A DNA stretch of 64,000 bases from Aspidapion aeneum (Eukaryota; Arthropoda; Insecta; Coleoptera; Brentidae). Each line of letters opens with the position of its first letter. Position 1 is the first letter of the stretch. Below, piece by piece: positions 33,935-45,020 of the stretch. The notes below the pieces were generated by a model. The model did no database searches, was not told the DNA's origin, and was given only the letters and a program-made list of their open reading frames with translations. Made by a program: the position numbers and the translations under genes. The stretch spans positions 43,108,409 through 43,172,408 of the forward strand of contig OY755045.1 of NCBI GenBank assembly GCA_963576565.1, written 5' to 3'.

Positions 33935-34646
33935 CAGGGTGTTCTCAAAGTTGAGTCATTTATTTTAACAGGTTGTAGAACTCGTAAAAATAAGTAATTG
34001 TACCAAAAATCATTTATATAAAAGTTGCAGAATAAAGAAGCTTTTAAGAATTTAAAAAATGTAAAATTTAAAAACTGTAAGATCTGACTTTTTGATATTC
34101 TCGACCAGTGCGTTATCAATGTTTTGTTTACTGGTGATACTGGGTATGGCTCATTTTTTGTACAATGCAACATTCATTGTACGGTTTTCAGTGAGAATTT
34201 CAATTTGACCAGTTGTAAGTAATTCGCTAAAGTGCGTGATATTTTTGTTTTTTGGGCATTTTGTGCTATGAAAATGGCACACGTATATGAAAACAATGAA
34301 CTAGTGGACATAATATTAACCCAAAAAACAAAAATATCACGTACTTTAGCGAATTATTTACAACTGGTCAAATCAAAATTCTCACTGAAAACCGTACAAT
34401 GAATGAATAAATGATGAGTAATTTGTATTCTAGAAAAAAATGAGCAAGTATCACCCGTAAACAAATCATGCAGTGGTCGAGAATATCAAAAAGTCAAGTC
34501 TTACAGTTTTTAAATTTTAAATTTTTCAAATTGTTAATAACTTCTTTATTCTGCAACTTTTATATAAATGATTTTTGGTACAATTACTTATTTTTATGAG
34601 TCCTACAACCTGTTAAAATAAATGACTCAACTTTGAGAACACCCTG
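33935..34646. mobile_element. palindromic mariner-type MITE, 712 bp
   Basis: CAGGGTGTTCTCAAAGTTGA at the left and the exact complement at the right, with TA on both sides (33933-33934, 34647-34648). The inverted match runs for about 300 bp per arm. At the centre (34268-34318, plus) a short frame begins MKMAHVYENNELVDIIL, resembling the start of the DUF4817-type helix-turn-helix of insect mariner-like proteins; nothing more of that gene is left. Confidence 0.8.
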
Positions 34647-35055
34647 TATAATTTATCAACAAAAGCACCAAGTTGCAGTATGGTGGGGCCGTAGAGATGC
34701 AAAAAAACCACAACCTGAGTTCAAATTCGAAAAAACGTCATTTAGTGAATTTTAGGGTAAATAATCCCAAAAGAACAAAATGGGCAAACTTTAAAAATTC
34801 ATATTTCAAAGTCAAAGAGATGCGAAAAAACCACACACTGAGTTAAAATTCCGAAAAACCACATTTAGCGATTTTTAGGGTAGGAAATCCCATAAGATCA
34901 AAATGGCCAAACTTTGAAAATTCATATTTTAAAAACTATACAGTTTATCAACAAAAGCACCGAGTTGCAGTTTGGTCCTGCCATAGAAATGCGAAAAAAC
35001 CACCCCCTGACTTAAAATTTTGAAAAACGACATTTAGCGAATTTTAGGGTAGGGA

Positions 35056-36036
35056 ATCCCCACATAGCATAAAAATCACATCAACGTTAAATTAACGTAA
35101 ACAAAAATAACAAAGTGATTTTCTACTAGAAAACAACCTAAAATACCATGTAATATGTATTTTTTAAATCTACATGCTTAAAAATAACTTAAAAACAAGG
35201 AGAAATCAAATGTACTTTTTGCTGAACTTTCTGGTGCTGTGTATATAACGTCTTTTTTACCTTCGTTATTTCCAAGTAAAAAATTCACACTTGAAAAGTC
35301 CTCCACAACATGTTCTAAAATGCCACTAGATTAAGACTTCTCAAACCTACTAACTTTTTGCGTCTTTTTTCGTCACGTTTTTTTCATCTTTTTAATTTAA
35401 AAGTGACGCGAAAGGAAGTTAAAAGTTCACTAGCTTAAGACTACAACATCTCAAGACATTTTTAAAGATGGCGCTCAAGGCAAGACAAAATATCCATACA
35501 TACATTAGGTTTTTTTAACAGCTAAACAAGATTTTTTAACAGTAAACACTTTTACAGAATATTAATGTGTCTTTATCAGGTTAATAACTGATGCGTCGTG
35601 ACCGTGAAGGATCAGGGATCAGTTCCTTAACAGGTTTTTGGAATTTAGAGGCCAAAGTACTACCTGACAGATTTTGTCAAAGTAAAAAATGCCGACAATA
35701 GGTGGTGCTGCTGCTAGTAAAATCTCAAAAATATTCGATAGAAAAGCCATGCAAGTCGCGTTTTAAAATTCGTGTAGAAAAGTCGTAAATCTAATGTGAT
35801 TTTGACGTTGATAAAATTCACTTGAAAATAACGTAAAAACATTGCTGTTCTAATTTAATAATGGTGTTATCACAACACAGTTTCTTGCACCGTTATTTTT
35901 TATAACGTTAATGAATGACCTATTAAGCTTGTTTTCATATATGAAATAAACGTTTTTTTCTAGCAGCTTTAAAAATCAACGTTTTTTTTTCTCACACATT
36001 TTTTACGTGTTAAACACGTAATTGTGCTACGCCAAA
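35056..36036. mobile_element. probable MITE with CACATAGCATAAAAATCAC ends
   Basis: The satellite stops at 35055 and resumes at 36037, so about 980 bp is inserted. The left end CACATAGCATAAAAATCACA, then CAACGTTAAATTAACGT, partly matches the complement of the right end, GTAGCACAATTACGTG, then TTTAACACGT, and AACGTTGATTTTTAAAG lies inside. No gene is visible. Confidence 0.55.
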
Positions 36037-36087
36037 ATTCATATTTTAAAAACTATACAGTTTATCAGCAAAAGCACCGAGTTAGTA

Positions 36088-36175
36088 AGATGGGGCCATA
36101 GCAGTGCCGTAGGTCGGAGGGTGAGACCAGTCCCCCGCCAATCACCCTAGTTACGGCGCTGCTAGCCCCATCTAA
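36088..36175. repeat. long perfect-looking hairpin in the satellite tail
   Basis: AGATGGGGCCATAGCAGTGC and CGTAGG at the left face CCTAGTTACG and GCGCTGCTAGCCCCATCT at the right: about 35-bp arms with few mismatches around a GTGAGACCAGTCCC loop. AGCAGTGCCGTA may be the tip of a tiny MITE. Confidence 0.6.
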
Positions 36176-37186
36176 CATACTCTCACCGGGACTTCAGGAT
36201 AATTAACAAAAAAAAACAGGAAATATTTTCAATATTTTTTAGTATATTATTGAAGCCATTGTTCTTAGGGACTATGGCAAGGGTGGCAAGTTTCGTGGTG
36301 TGGCATGGACGGTAAGTCAATTAAATTAACAACAAAAAACTTCTTTCCATTAGAATTTTGATCTTTTTTAATATGTAATTAAGGGAATTATTCTTACTAC
36401 AAGTCAGTAAAATTAATAAAATAAGAATTTTTTTTTACATGTTCTTAATTTTGACTTTGCTCCTGCGATTAGATTTTTGAATTTTTTAAGTGTTATTAAG
36501 AACATTATTCTTAGTAACTGTACCGGATATCGTGGTGTAACACGGACGGTAATTTAAAAAAAAACATGAAAAAATATATTTTTTTACAAGTTCTTAATTT
36601 TGACGCTGTTCGCACGATAAGATTATTATATAATATACTGACAGTAAAGTCTCCTGCGCACAAAACAAAGTTTTGATAAGATGAAAAGTTTGTGGAAACA
36701 TTGCTGATGGTTTTACCAAATTGTTCCCTTTCAGAAGAATGACCCCTTTATATGATTAATAATGAACAAGAGGGAGTTCCATATAAATATTGTAAAAAAA
36801 AACAGATGTTTAGGACTAAAACGTATATTTTCTAAAAATAAAAAGAATAGGTAAGCTATTTAAAATGCAGATAAAAAAAACATTTTTTAAATCAGAAAAA
36901 CACTTTAAAATTTAAAAGTATAAATAAAATATTAAAATATTTTATTTGTACCTATATAATAAATTGAGTTTTAAATATTACCTAAAAATAAAACAAAAAT
37001 GAGATTTAATTTTCAATATCAACATAAACCATGACCAACTTTCTTGACTAAATCATCGATAAAATAAACTAAACTTCAATAAAGCCAACATATTTTTATT
37101 TCTATAAATTCCTACATAAGCTCTCTATCAAAGTGAAATAAACCATGGTTTATCATTAAGTATCTTTGTCCCGTTCCGGTTACAGA
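36176..37186. other. 3' flank / possible 3' UTR of the sowah-like gene
   Basis: AT-rich DNA. Two copies of GGTGTGGCATGGACGGTAA / GGTGTAACACGGACGGTAA (about 36297 and 36532), with TTCTTAATTTTGAC after each, show a 235-bp duplication. The part nearest 37187 should hold the sowah 3' UTR (AATAAA complements near 37095 are candidates). Confidence 0.4.
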
Positions 37187-37411
37187 CTAATTTTTCCAAT
37201 TCAAGTCAAACCCAGCACTGTCCGAATCTGAGTCGTTCTGACTCGTCGTGCTACTGATAGTACTGCCCATACTGATAGTACTTGCCAAGGAAAAGCTTCT
37301 GGTTGGAGTTTTGGGAGTGTTTGGGGTACTACTGGTCAGGCCCGAGTCAGCGGCGCGCTTGGATTTTTTTCTAGAGAGATAGGAAGATTTTGCGCCTATT
37401 TGGTTTGGATC
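37187..37411 (-). CDS. sowah: sowah-like gene, final coding exon
   Basis: The minus strand has a clean acceptor (TTCTATAATTTTAG/GATCC) at 37412 and then 74 open codons to a TAG at 37187-37189. The frame reads DPNQIGAKSSYLSRKKSKRA, a Ser/Thr/Pro-rich stretch with TPNTPKTPTRSFS, and ends SDSDSAGFDLNWKN. GC content is well above the surroundings. A basic then Ser/Thr-rich tail with an acidic end would suit a regulatory, phosphorylated C-terminus. It lies on the same strand as the ankyrin exons with no other candidate gene between. The caveat is phase: this frame needs a phase-0 junction, while the exon at 52738-52839 and the micro-exon both leave phase 1, so either one more exon exists or another frame (GSKPNRRKIFLSL, short) is used. 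Confidence 0.55.
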   Translation of the reverse strand, partial: DPNQIGAKSSYLSRKKSKRAADSGLTSSTPNTPKTPTRSFSLASTISMGSTISSTTSQNDSDSDSAGFDLNWKN

Positions 37412-37526
37412 CTAAAATTATAGAAGAAAACTTTAGTGACTATTTTGAAAAATAAATGGATCTATGACGGATTTGACACCTTCCTAGCTAGCCTATTATC
37501 ACACTTCAAGTGAAGCCATGATAATA

Positions 37527-39375
37527 CCGGGTGGGCCAAAAAACACCGGACAATTTTTTTTTCATTATACAATCGATTTTAATGGGACAAACTGCACTTG
37601 GCAAAGAATTAGTCAGCGTTTTGACTAAATATATTTTCGTGTCCGCCATCTTAAAATCCAAGATGGCGGACAAAATTAAAATGTACCTTCGAAGATGCTC
37701 GTCTATTCTTGTGTTGCGAACATGTTTTAATTATTTTTTTAATTTAGTAAAAAAGCTGCGTTCTTGCCACGCACAGCAGGGTACGAATTAACAAAACCAG
37801 TTCACTGGTTCTAAAAAAAAATATTTTTGTTTCAACCATTGTTTTGCATATTATACGATTGCCTTGCTAATCATGTCTGCATTTATTTCCTTAAAAATTT
37901 ATTACTACTGAACCGATTTTAATGAAATAAAAAACATTTAAAGATCATGATCAAAGTTTATCGCCATCTTAAAACTTAAGATGGGAGCCAGAAATTTATT
38001 TGATTTTTAAAAATGGCGTGTTTATTCTTATTTTCTAAAAATGCTTTAGTTTTTTTTAATTTCTAGAAAAGCACTATTTTTCTCCTACACAACGAGGTAC
38101 AAAATAGTAAAATCGGTGTGGTGGTTCTCAAAAAATCTATTTTTCTTTCAACCATTGTTTTACAGATTATACGATTGCATTTCCAATCCTGTCTGCATTC
38201 ATTTACTTATTAATTTATTACTAAACCGATTTTAGTGAAATAAAAAAAAATCATGGCGACAATTGATTGTTCTTTAACGGTAACGTATTAAAATCGGATC
38301 AGTAATAAGGAATCTAGAAAAAAATAATTGCAGACAGGATTGGCAATGCAACCGTGTAATTTGTAAAACAATCGTTAAAACAAAATCAGATTTTTTGAGA
38401 ACCACTACACCGATTTTATTAATTTGTACCTCGTTATGCGGGAGAGAAGTAGTCCTTTCCCTTAAATTGAAAAAAAAAACTAAAACATTTTCGGAAAATA
38501 AGAATAAACGTGCCTTTTTGAAGGGTCAAGTAGGATTCTGTCCGACATCTTAACTTTTAAGATGGCGGCAAATTTAGATCGTAATTTTTAAAGAACAATC
38601 AATTCTCACCATGATTTCTTTTATTTCACTAAAATCGGTTCAGTAATAATGAGTTTATAAATGAATGCAGACAGGATTAGCAATGCAATCGTATAATCTG
38701 TAAAACAATGGCTGAAACAAAAATAGATTGTTTGAGAACTACCACACCGATTTTACTAATTTGTACCTCGTTGTGAAAAGCAAAAGTAGTGCTTTTCTAT
38801 AAATTAAAAATGCAACTAAAACATTTTCAGAAAATAGGAATAAACACTCCATGTTAAAGAATAAAGTATGATTCTGTCCGCCATCTTAAATTTTAAGATG
38901 GCTGTAAATTTTAATCATGGTCTTTAAAAGGCAATTAATTCTCACTAGGATGTTTTTTATTTCATCAACATCGGTTCAGTAGTAATGAATTTATAAGGAA
39001 ATAAATGCAGACATGATTGGCAAGGCAATCGTATAAAATTCAGAACAATGGTTGAAACAAAAATATTGTTTTTTAGAACCACCAAGCCGATTTTGCTAAT
39101 TCATACCTTGTTGTGCGTGGTAGGAATGCAGCTTTGTAACTGAATTAAAAAAGTTATGAAAACCTGTTCGCAACATAAGAATAAACGAGCATCTTTCAAG
39201 GGTATATTTTAATTTCGTCAGCCATCTTGGATATTCAAATGGCGGACAAAAACATATATTTATTCAAAACCCTATCTAATTCTGTGGCAAGTTGAGTTTA
39301 TCTCATTAAAATCGATGGGATAGTTGAAAAGTTATAATAAAAAACAAATTGTCCGGTTTTTTTTGGCCCACCCGG
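37527..39375. mobile_element. 1.85-kb palindromic Tc1/mariner-type foldback, copy 1
   Basis: CCGGGTGGGCCAAAAAA at the left and its complement at the right are flanked by TA (37525-37526, 39376-39377). The two halves are imperfect inverted copies of each other over about 900 bp. Each half is built from about 300-bp sub-repeats containing CAGACAGGATTGGCAATGCA, ATCGTATAATCTGTAAAACA, a CCGATTTTACTAATTTGTAC box and palindromic CCATCTTAAAATTTAAGATGG motifs. There is no transposase. A second copy, missing its right terminus, is at 55925-57376. It lies in the last intron of the sowah-like gene. Confidence 0.85.
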
Positions 39376-39860
39376 TATATTAGCCTTGAAAATAGTTTTT
39401 CGTAAATATCTCAGAAACTAAAGCTCCTATGAATTTTTTGTTATAACACGAATTATTGAGCAAAATATAGTCTACCATATTCCGAATACAGTGTATTGAT
39501 ACGATGCTCCGTTAAAAAGTTAGCATTTTTTTAAGTTTAATTGTCAAAAAACTGTCATTAGCATTAATGGATTTTGACCAAAATCTAATCAACTCGTAAG
39601 AGTGTAATAGTGTTCACTATTTTATCTAAAAATTTTATAAAAATCGGTTCAGCGATTTAGGAGCTATCGTGTTACAAACAGAAATAATACACACAGACAC
39701 ACACACACAGACAGACATCACGACGATATTGCTAGGATGGGTCAAGAAACATCCAAATAACACATTTTTGGCGTTATCTAAAAAAAAAATCGTCAAAAAA
39801 ATGCCTTCTCTAGCCATTGCTACGCGGGCTAGGAAGGTAAAAAGTTGGAGAATGAAACTA
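39376..39860. repeat. dispersed repeat with (AC)n and TAGCTCCTA box
   Basis: Contains AACTAAAGCTCCTATG, ATCGTGTTACAAACAG, an ACACACAGACACACAC run, ACGACGATATTGCTAGGATG and TTCTCTAGCCATTGC. The same set, in reverse orientation, is at 58640-58870 and in part at 54075-54330. The frames of 60-93 codons over the AC run are repeat artefacts. Confidence 0.55.
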
Positions 39861-40451
39861 TTTAGCTTTTTCTGCGGTGCCCCGATACCGAGTAAAAAAA
39901 TATACAGGGTGTTTCACGAATATCGAAACAGAGGCCGTTTTGGGTATTAAGGGTGCGATTTCGGAAAAAACCTCGGCTACGTCCATTTTGTATTCAAGGA
40001 GGACACTCTTTAAGCATTTTGACATGGCGGAACAAAGATCGAAAGACAAAAGATCGAATACAAAAGATTAAAAAACAAAAGATCGAAAAGACAAAAGATC
40101 GAAACCACAAAAGATCGAGAAACAAAAGATCCAAGTACAAAAGATCGAAAAACAAAAGATCGAAAAACAAAAGATCGAAAAACAAAAGATCGAAAAACCA
40201 AAGATCGAGAAAAGACACTTTTAGTGAGAAAACTGTGCCACAAACTTAACTATAATAGCAAATTTCGAATTAAGACTATTTAAAATGGTATTCAGTTAAA
40301 ATTAAACATAATGTGCGGAAGAAAGAGGTAACTCACCCAGGTCACCTGAGTAAGTACATAGATAAGACGGAGAATCTGTATAAAAACTTACATTATTCTA
40401 AATAATATATTTTATGAGCTGTACCCATACATATTAAAACACGTAAATTAA

Positions 40452-41174
40452 AAAGAGATAAGTAACAGCCAGCTATTAGAACTACTGAGAAAAAGTCAAG
40501 AAGAACAAACCCAAAAAATTACGGAGGAAATAAATAAAAATAAAAGTGAGACGGAGCATAGGTTGGAAACAGTGGAAAAGGGAGTTCAACAGCAAAACCT
40601 TGCATTTGAAAGATACAAGAGGCGAAATAACATACTCGTTTTTGGCATAGAACCCTTACCAGACCACATATTAGAATACTCTATAAAAAAACTAAATACT
40701 TTGCTTAAAATTGAACTGAAACCTACAGATATAGATAACATATACGTAATTGGAAAACAGTAGAGTAAAAGAGTTTTGATAAAATTCGTAGCTAATTTGA
40801 AAAAACAGCTGATATTTAAAAATACCAATAAATTAAAAGGTACAGCTGTGTCGATCGTTAACGACCTCTGCCCTCACGATAGAACTATCCAGAAAAAGCT
40901 TATTAAATTTTTTAAGGAAGCCAAAGCTGAAGAGAAAGAAACAAAACTTAAAGGCACAAGACTCGAAATTAAAGGAAAATTATATACCCTCAAAGAATTG
41001 GAGGACGGAGAACACATCGCAGACGAGAACTTGAGCGAGCTTTACAGCGACGTAGAAGACGAGGAAGAACCAGAAAATAAAACAGCGGATAAAAGTGCAA
41101 ATAAAAACAGCAAAGACAGCTCTAAAGTAGCAGGCCAGAAAAGGAAGAGAAAGAAGAATGCGAGGAAAAACTAA
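40452..41174 (+). pseudogene. LINE ORF1 protein (RNA-binding), one in-frame stop
   Basis: The frame is open from 40452 and has a Glu/Lys-rich, probably coiled-coil start (LLELLRKSQEEQTQKITEEI), then YKRRNNILVFGIEPLPDH, an RRM-like segment with LLKIELKPTDIDNIYVIG. A TAG at 40761-40763 interrupts it; the same frame resumes with KRVLIKFVANLKKQLIFKNT and LKGTAVSIVNDL, a C-terminal-domain pattern of L1-type ORF1 proteins. It ends in an acidic then Lys/Arg-rich tail (GQKRKRKKNARKN). The first ATG in frame is 40563, so the natural start may be lost or lie upstream. The role is binding of element RNA as a chaperone. Confidence 0.7.
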
Positions 41175-41366
41175 ATAAAGAAACGGTCAACCATTAGTTG
41201 TATCTAATAAGGGTTTTTTTTGTTTATTTTTTATTATCTATTCAATTACTTATTTTTCTTAGTATTTAAATTAAACAAAAAATAAATTAAGTAGTAAATA
41301 TATTTTTTTTTCACCTCTAAATAATAAAACACATTATTTTATAGTATAGAAAGAAAAAAGGAGAAC

Positions 41367-44300
41367 ATGAATGAATATATAAGAGATTTCAAAAGCACCA
41401 AATATAACACAAAAATTATTAAAAATGGACATGACTTTTTGAAAGAAGAAGAAAAAAATTATGGTAATTTCTCACTTTTTCAACTTAACATAAGAAGTAT
41501 ATCCAAAAATTACGACAAACTACAAATTTTATTAGAGCAAAGCAAATACTCCTTTGATTTGATAATACTTACGGAGACTTTCGAAATAAAAGATGAACAC
41601 TTTTTTAACATACGGGGGTACGAATCAGTTTACAATTATGGTAATATTAACAGAAACGATGGGGTTATTGTTTTCATAAAGGACAAATACGGTGCTGTTA
41701 CAACAGCAGAAATATTGAATTTCGATAAAATAAAAGTAATTAAAATAAACACGACAAAAATCAACAAAGTAGAACAAAAAATAACCGTATATGCCCTTTA
41801 TAGACCGCCAGAAACCAACGTTCAAAATTTCATAGAATCTTTAACTGAATATCTGGATATAACGACCTTTTCGGAAAAAAACATATATTTTCTTGTAGGC
41901 GACATTAACATAGATATAATTTCTAAAAAAGCAAAATATATACAAAAAAATCTTGATACTTTAAGCGAATATGGTTTTCAATCATTAATAAATAAACCTA
42001 CCAGAATAACAGATACGTCAAAAACATGCATTGACCACATATTTGTAAAAAAATCCTAAATCAATTCACCAATTAAACGCCTACATAATGAAGTATGATT
42101 TAACAGATCACCAACCAACAATAGCCACAATAAACTGTAAACAAATAAATAACTGTGCACAAAAAGAATCAAAGTTTAAGACAATAACCAAATTAGATAA
42201 CAATAAACTAATTGAAATAATAAAAAATGAGAAATGGCAACACATGTACAATATGCAAGATGTAAATCAAAAAACAACTATTTTTATAAATAAACTAAAA
42301 GAAGCGATAACTAAGGCAACAAATGTAACAACTATTAAACTTAGATACAAAAAAAGAAGCCCCTGGATAACAGTAGGCGTGATGACTTCCATTAATAAAA
42401 AACAAACCTTGTACTACAAAACATTAGATGAGCCACACAATCAACTAATAAAAATGCAATATAATTATTATAAAAAAGTAACAAACAAACTAGTAAGAAA
42501 ATTAAAAAGAGATTACTATAAAAAGAAAATTGAAAATAGTGAACACAATAGTAAAAAAATATGGGAAGTTATCAACAGCTACACGAACAAAAAACAAAAA
42601 AACACAGATATAAAAAAACAAAAAAACACAGATATAAAAATGCCTAAAAATATTGGGCAAACAGTTACCGACAAAGCAGAGATTGCAAATTGCTTTAATA
42701 CTTATTTCACGACGCTTGGAAAAAATATGGCGGAACAAATACCAAACCAAACCTCTAAATTACAACAAAATAATCTAAACATTCGATCCAAAATCTCAAT
42801 CTTTAATGTAACAAATAAAACAGAAATTCTCGAATATATAGGTGAATTAAAAAATGGAAAAGCGCCGGGAATGGACTCAATCTGCTCTGAAACTTTAAAA
42901 CTAATATCACATTATATTGCACAGCCAATTAGTGATATAACAAATACAATATTTAAAACAGGCATTTTTCCCAATGCTTTAAAAAGTGGAGTAATTACAC
43001 CTATATACAAAAAAGGAGACAGAGGTTTGGTTTGCAATTATCGTCCTATAACCCTAATAACAAGCCTAACTAAAGTGGTCGAAAAAGCTATTAAAAAACG
43101 AGTAGTAAACTATCTTGAAGAAAACAAATTGATCTCAGACAAACAATTTGGCTTTAGAAAAGGCTTATCAACAGAAGATGCTATTAATTATCTAATTGAA
43201 AAATTATACAACTCACTAGATAGAAGCAAACCAACCCTCTGTATTTTTGTAGACTCAGCCAAAGCTTTTGATACAGTAGATCACAAAAAATTAATAGAGG
43301 TATTAAAAGGCCTTGGTTTTGGAGGTCTAGCACTAAATATTTTAACTAGTTACCTTGAAGAACGACCCCAGAATGTTAAAATCGAAGACTGTATAAGCAG
43401 TTCTCAAATTGTCGAGTATGGCGTTCCTCAAGGTACTGTACTGGGGCCGATTCTCTTTCTGGCATACATAAATGGGTTGTTTTCACTAAACACTGAAGGA
43501 GATCCAGCCTCATTTGCAGATGACACAGTTCTTTACTACACTGCAGATACGTGGGAAGAAGTTAAAGAGACAGCGGAGAGGGATTTTGCAAATATTAAAA
43601 GTTGGTTTGATGAAAGGAAATTGTCCATTAACATAGAAAAAACTAATTTCACAGCGTTTTCATGTAGTGAACGAAAAAGTGCTCCATTTCATGAACTTAG
43701 CATTCAAAACACTTCAACTACACAATTAAAAATTAAAAAGGTAAATAATACAAAATACTTGGGTGTTGAGATTGATAGGTTTCTGAAATGGAACTTACAT
43801 ATAAATCAACTGGTAAACAAAATAAGATCAATTATATATAAGTTTAAAATGCTAAAGAACATACTTAATTTCAAACAAATAAAAGTTGTATATTACGCTC
43901 TAGTTGACTCACTTCTTCAGTATGGAATTTCTGGATGGGGGGGGGATATACCAGTGCCACCTAAAAAAGCTAGAAGTACAACAAAAAATATTCTTAAGAA
44001 TAATGCTGGGCAAGGATCGGATGTACCCTACAAATGATTTGTATTCGGAAAGCCAAATTATGGACAAATTTATATTTATATTAAAAAAATTCTTATTTAT
44101 CAACACAAAAACAAACACAAACTAATAACCATACAACATAAATATCCAACAAGATATAAAATTAGCAAAAAGTACAAAACAAATAAATCGAAACTAAAAA
44201 TTGGTCAACGGTCATATACATACATTGCACCAAAAATCTACTCCCTACTACCAGAAAATATAAAAAATCTTAATAAAATAACTTCTTTCAAAAAACATGT

Positions 44301-44409
44301 CATCCAAGAAACGAATTTTCACAATTTTTTAAATAAAACTAAACTCATTTACTACTTTTTTCATAATGTTCATTTGTCCTTCTCCCAATTGTCTACTTGT
44401 TACTATTAA
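41367..44409 (+). pseudogene. LINE ORF2: APE endonuclease and reverse transcriptase
   Basis: Part 1 (41367-42059) is the endonuclease, with SLFQLNIRSI, ILTETFE, YRPP, GDINID and IDHIFV. The final TDH motif (KYDLTDHQPT) comes after a one-base frameshift in the seven-A run at 42047-42053. Part 2 (42088-44037) is the reverse transcriptase: YRPITLITSLTKVVEKAI, QFGFRKGLS, FVDSAKAFDTVDH, VPQGTVLGPILFL, FADDT (catalytic aspartates) and YLGVEID. A second slip in the nine-G run at 43937-43945 moves the frame to IYQCHLKKLEVQQKIF. The tail runs on with LPENIKNLNKITSFKKHV, which is in a further frame, to the TAA at 44407-44409. All key catalytic residues are visible. It nicks target DNA and copies the element RNA in place. 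Confidence 0.85.
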
Positions 44410-44815
44410 GTTTTTTTAGTAATGAATTATTTAGAGTCAGGTCTAAAAACTGGGTAATTAGAATTTAGATTTTTATTTTTTAGTTTTTCAAATGTGATGA
44501 TACAAATTAAGAAAATAAACATACATAGAACTTTCTAAAAACTGTAATCAAAGAAATTAAATGATACGACCTCCACGAACAAGTCGCACTTAGCAACTTC
44601 AGTGGCAGTATTATTTATTTTCCAAGATCCTTGTAGACAGAAAATAATTAATGACTGTATGTAAAAATACTTATTTTGGGAAATAAATATTTATCTATTA
44701 TTATTATTTATTTATTAAAGATAAAAGATCGAAAGTACAAAAGATCAAAAGTACAAAAGATCGAAAAAAGCGCGTTTCAAAATATCGCTATTACATAGTT
44801 TTAAAAAAAAATCTT

Positions 44816-45020
44816 TCCTGAGTTCTTTTTCGGGGTCCTAGAGGGTGTGTAACTAAACCGAACCGAACGGAACCGGTTCGGCTATGGGGTCTTTTTCATA
44901 TATTTTCAAAAAAAAAACTTTCCTAAAATGTTTCCCGGGATCCTACAGGGTGTAAAACCAAACCGAATCGGTTTGGTTCGGTTTAGTTACACACCCTCTA
45001 GGATCCCGCGAAAGAAATCG
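44816..45020. repeat. inverted CCGAACC core of the 40-45 kb foldback
   Basis: TTTCCTGAGTTCTTTTTCGG, CCTAGAGGGTGTG and AACCGAACCGAACGG are followed by the complementary order GGTTTGGTTCGGTTTAG, ACACCCTCTAGGATCC. The same phrases lie at 18835-19060. Confidence 0.75.

Larger units (their letters stand above)
33470..36110. repeat. 125-215-bp satellite array, interrupted twice
   Basis: The phrases CATTTAGCGAATTTTAGGG, GGGAATCCCATAAGA, AAAATGGCCAAACTTT, CATATTTTAAAAACTATA and AAAGCACCGAGTTGCAGTAT recur in this order. The CATTTAG box is at about 33477, 33690, 33855, 34737, 34860 and 35030. The array is split by a palindromic mariner-type MITE (33935-34646) and by another insertion (35056-36036). 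A last partial unit (36037-36110) follows the second insertion. Confidence 0.8.
40214..44716 (+). mobile_element. nearly full-length CR1/L2-like non-LTR retrotransposon
   Basis: A two-ORF LINE with a 5' region of uncertain start (about 40214-40451), ORF1 (40452-41174), a 190-bp spacer, ORF2 (41367-44409), a 3' UTR and a TTATTATTATTTATTTATTA tail at about 44695-44716. The reverse-transcriptase motifs (FVDSAKAFDTVDH, VPQGTVLGP, FADDT) point to the CR1/L2/Daphne group rather than L1 or RTE. It lies in the arm of a foldback and in the last intron of the sowah-like gene, antisense to it. Only three small lesions interrupt its ORFs, so it is fairly young. Confidence 0.85.

Noticed and set aside
39635..39817. 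Frame with a run of Val/Cys/Ser
   Set aside because: It is the translation of an (AC)n/(GT)n microsatellite in a dispersed repeat.
40030..40213. Regularly spaced short repeats resembling a CRISPR array
   Set aside because: Units of 13-16 bp follow each other without unique spacers, there are no cas genes, and the same units face them at 45.2 kb. It is a tandem repeat arm in animal DNA.
39953..40249. Lys/Arg/Ser-rich plus-strand frame and its antisense frames
   Set aside because: They translate the GATCGAAAA array, with no independent start, domain or splice support.
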